A DNA stretch of 64,000 nt from Chitinophaga sp. SYP-B3965 (lineage in GTDB: Bacteria > Bacteroidota > Bacteroidia > Chitinophagales > Chitinophagaceae), in contig NZ_WJFD01000001.1 of NCBI RefSeq assembly GCF_009647655.1, positions 3,224,001 through 3,288,000 on the forward strand, written 5' to 3'. Of the stretch, positions 62,466 to 64,000 are shown piece after piece. A program made the position numbers and the translations under genes. Position 1 is the first letter of the stretch. Every line of letters starts with the position of its first letter. The notes beneath the pieces were generated by a model. The model saw only the letters and a list, made by a program, of their open reading frames with translations, did no database searches and had not been told where the DNA came from.

Positions 62466-63662
62466 TTAAATTACTGCAGGCCTTTTTTTACGAAATGCGG
62501 CCAATAAAACATATGTGATCGCCCAGGCCAATATACCCGCCACTATGGCCAGCGTGATGCTGCCAGTAATGTATTGGTAGAGGTTCAGGTAAATGTCGTT
62601 CAGGTTAAGGTCTTTTTTAAAGAGCACCCAGGTAGCATCTTCTTTTACCCAGAAGCGGCCCATTAAAAAACTGAGGTAAACGATCACGGGGATGCAGGGC
62701 GGGATGCTGATATTGGCCGCCACGATCACCAATGCCCTGTTTAAACGGAACAGCGTAGCCAATGCCAGCGCTGCCAGCATCTGGAAACCCCAGATAGGTA
62801 TAATACCCATGAATACGCCAAATCCGATAGACAATGCTTTGCGGCTGGTGCTTTCTTCTTTATTGAATAAATGCTCCTGCAACATTTTCTTAAAGTTCCC
62901 TTTTGTGAAAATGAACTTCACGAAATTGCGCGGGTGGATATATGCTAATGCAATAGTTACCAGCACCGTGTTCAATACACCAATGCGGGAGAAATCCTTG
63001 AACGGCCTGAAATGAGAAACCCTTTCTTCCGCCGGCGGATAATATACTTTCACCGGTGCGGGTAAAACTTTGATCCCTCTCCAGGAGGATTTTACCATCA
63101 CCTCTATTTCAAATTCATACTTGTTACAGAAAAACTTCATCCCCTTCATGGCATGCAAAGGATACAGGCGGAAGCCGGATTGTGTATCCGGTAATTTCAA
63201 TCCTGTTTCCACATAGAACCAGAAGTTGGAGAACTTATTGGCGAAGGTATTTTTACCGGGCATGTTCTCCTGTTGCAGGTTCCTTGCACCAATAATGATC
63301 GCGTTGGGTTCTTCCTCTACCTTTTTTAAGAACACTGGAAGATCATCAGGAAAGTGCTGCCCATCTGCATCAATCGTAATGGCATAATCATAACCCTGCG
63401 CTATGGCATATTTAAAACCTGTGCGCAAGGCAATACCTTTCCCTTTATTAGGGGTATAGGACACAACAGCCACCTGTGGAAACTGTTCCAGGATCTGCGC
63501 GGTCTGATCCGTTGAACCATCATTCACCACGATCACGTGGCTGGTGTAGGTCAATACCTCCGTTACAACTTTGCCCAGTGTGCCGGCATTGTTATACGTA
63601 GGGATCAGCACACAGATCTTTCTGGCGATGAATTGCTGGTCGTATGTAGGAGTCTGTGCCAT
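62466..63662 (-). CDS. GT2 glycosyltransferase fused to DUF2062
   Basis: 398 residues. The GT2 domain (about 10-240) has CVLIPTYNNAGTLGKVVTEV, VIVVNDGSTDQT (about 43-54) and YAITIDADGQHFPDDLPVF (DXD-like, about 92). The DUF2062 membrane domain (about 255-390) has SIGFGVFMGIIPIWGFQMLA and NISIPPCIPVIVYLSFLMG. Likely a lipid-linked glycosyltransferase or glycan carrier enzyme at the inner membrane. Within the aryl polyene-type cluster it could glycosylate or otherwise modify the pigment head group (inference). Three bases from the dehydratase stop. Confidence 0.9.
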   Translation of the reverse strand: MAQTPTYDQQFIARKICVLIPTYNNAGTLGKVVTEVLTYTSHVIVVNDGSTDQTAQILEQFPQVAVVSYTPNKGKGIALRTGFKYAIAQGYDYAITIDADGQHFPDDLPVFLKKVEEEPNAIIIGARNLQQENMPGKNTFANKFSNFWFYVETGLKLPDTQSGFRLYPLHAMKGMKFFCNKYEFEIEVMVKSSWRGIKVLPAPVKVYYPPAEERVSHFRPFKDFSRIGVLNTVLVTIALAYIHPRNFVKFIFTKGNFKKMLQEHLFNKEESTSRKALSIGFGVFMGIIPIWGFQMLAALALATLFRLNRALVIVAANISIPPCIPVIVYLSFLMGRFWVKEDATWVLFKKDLNLNDIYLNLYQYITGSITLAIVAGILAWAITYVLLAAFRKKRPAVI

Positions 63663-63665
63663 GTT

Positions 63666-64000
63666 TTATTTAAAGAGCCCCTGGAATTTCAGGAACACCA
63701 TTGCTTCATGTTTTATCACAGCAGTAGCTTTGATCCCTTCTTCCACGGTGGAATAGGTGATCTCTACATTTACCTGCGGCTGCTGTACCGGGTCTATCAT
63801 GTTCAGGAATTTCATGCTCGCCGCTTTCTGGATGAGCAGGTTTTTACCTACCACGCCAGACACCAGTTCCTGCACGATCTGCATCATGCACACACCAGGT
63901 ACGATAGGCTGATTGGGAAAATGGCCTTCGAAAATAGGATGGGCCGCATTCAGCGCAATAGTGGTATGAACGGATTGTGCATCCGGTTGCTGTTGCGTAA
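63666..64000 (-). CDS. FabZ-like 3-hydroxyacyl-ACP dehydratase, 5' end missing
   Basis: The gene runs off the right edge; 111 codons are visible. The hot-dog-fold motif HPIFEGHFPNQPIVPGVCMM (abbreviated key residues H-PIFEGHFPxxPIxPG) holds the catalytic histidine. The domain then continues to the stop (LLIQKAASMKFLNMIDPVQQ, MVFLKFQGLFK). In this cluster it would dehydrate beta-hydroxyacyl-ACP intermediates of the polyene chain. Further polyene genes (ketosynthase, ketoreductase, ACPs) are expected to the right of the window. Confidence 0.9.
   Translation of the reverse strand, partial: TQQQPDAQSVHTTIALNAAHPIFEGHFPNQPIVPGVCMMQIVQELVSGVVGKNLLIQKAASMKFLNMIDPVQQPQVNVEITYSTVEEGIKATAVIKHEAMVFLKFQGLFK

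Noticed and set aside
1..64000. tRNA, rRNA, riboswitch or insertion sequence
   Set aside because: No tRNA-like or rRNA sequence, no riboswitch core, and no transposase or terminal inverted repeats with target duplication were recognised; short tRNAs could be missed by eye.

Overview
The window is a chromosomal stretch of a Bacteroidota member, most likely Chitinophaga or a close relative in the Chitinophagaceae. The evidence is three SusC/SusD outer-membrane uptake pairs, two with an adjacent ECF sigma factor and FecR-type anti-sigma factor, a type-B T9SS C-terminal sorting domain, many short lipobox lipoproteins, TAnnTTTG-type -7 promoter boxes, and the left part of a flexirubin/aryl-polyene-type pigment cluster. 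No tRNA, rRNA, CRISPR array, transposase or phage structural module was seen.

Layout. 1-11194 is mostly housekeeping: lipB (cut by the left edge), an RluA-family pseudouridine synthase, a T9SS-secreted repeat protein, an unknown exported protein, an ECF sigma/RskA-like anti-sigma pair, def, then trmH-like -> ubiA-like -> ruvX on the minus strand and mutS divergent from them. 11538-19289 is a SusC/SusD uptake locus with a LacI-family repressor and an AraC-family regulator. LacI-type operators lie in front of the repressor gene and, as a stronger half-site, in front of susC. 19707-26926 is a second uptake locus (sigma, FecR, STN-containing SusC, SusD), with a four-unit tandem repeat between sigma and FecR. 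27168-30941 has an SPFH protein followed by a ribbon-helix-helix protein, two lipoproteins (one with a HEXXH motif) and a small unknown protein. 31133-36636 holds a sulfatase, an S41 protease, a membrane-bound AraC regulator, a DinB protein and a DUF4262-like protein. 36747-45314 is a third uptake locus (sigma, FecR, SusC, SusD, a small membrane protein and a sulfatase), probably for a sulfated glycan. 45873-53729 is mixed: a lipocalin-like lipoprotein, an NmrA-like reductase, HupE-like and M1 peptidase genes divergent from a DUF6702 protein, a Pr6Pr membrane protein, a trimeric-fibre-like surface protein and an alpha/beta hydrolase. 53769-64000 is one tight minus-strand operon: FabZ-like dehydratase (cut by the right edge), GT2-DUF2062 glycosyltransferase, MMPL/acyltransferase/methyltransferase fusion, CrtI-like oxidoreductase, C45 acyltransferase, AcpS and a PaaK-like ligase.

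Two non-coding signals stand out. First, a G/T-rich repeat family with core GCCGCGCwGCAAAGGGCGG followed by a T tract occurs thirteen times in five intergenic regions. All copies are on the same strand whatever the neighbouring genes do, and several form tandem arrays of about 65, 89 or 110 bp. Second, several genes have a -7-like box ending exactly four bases before the start codon, which suggests leaderless mRNAs. A third, smaller signal is a tandem palindromic operator with 11-bp spacing in front of the SPFH/ribbon-helix-helix operon, which may be the binding site of the encoded repressor.
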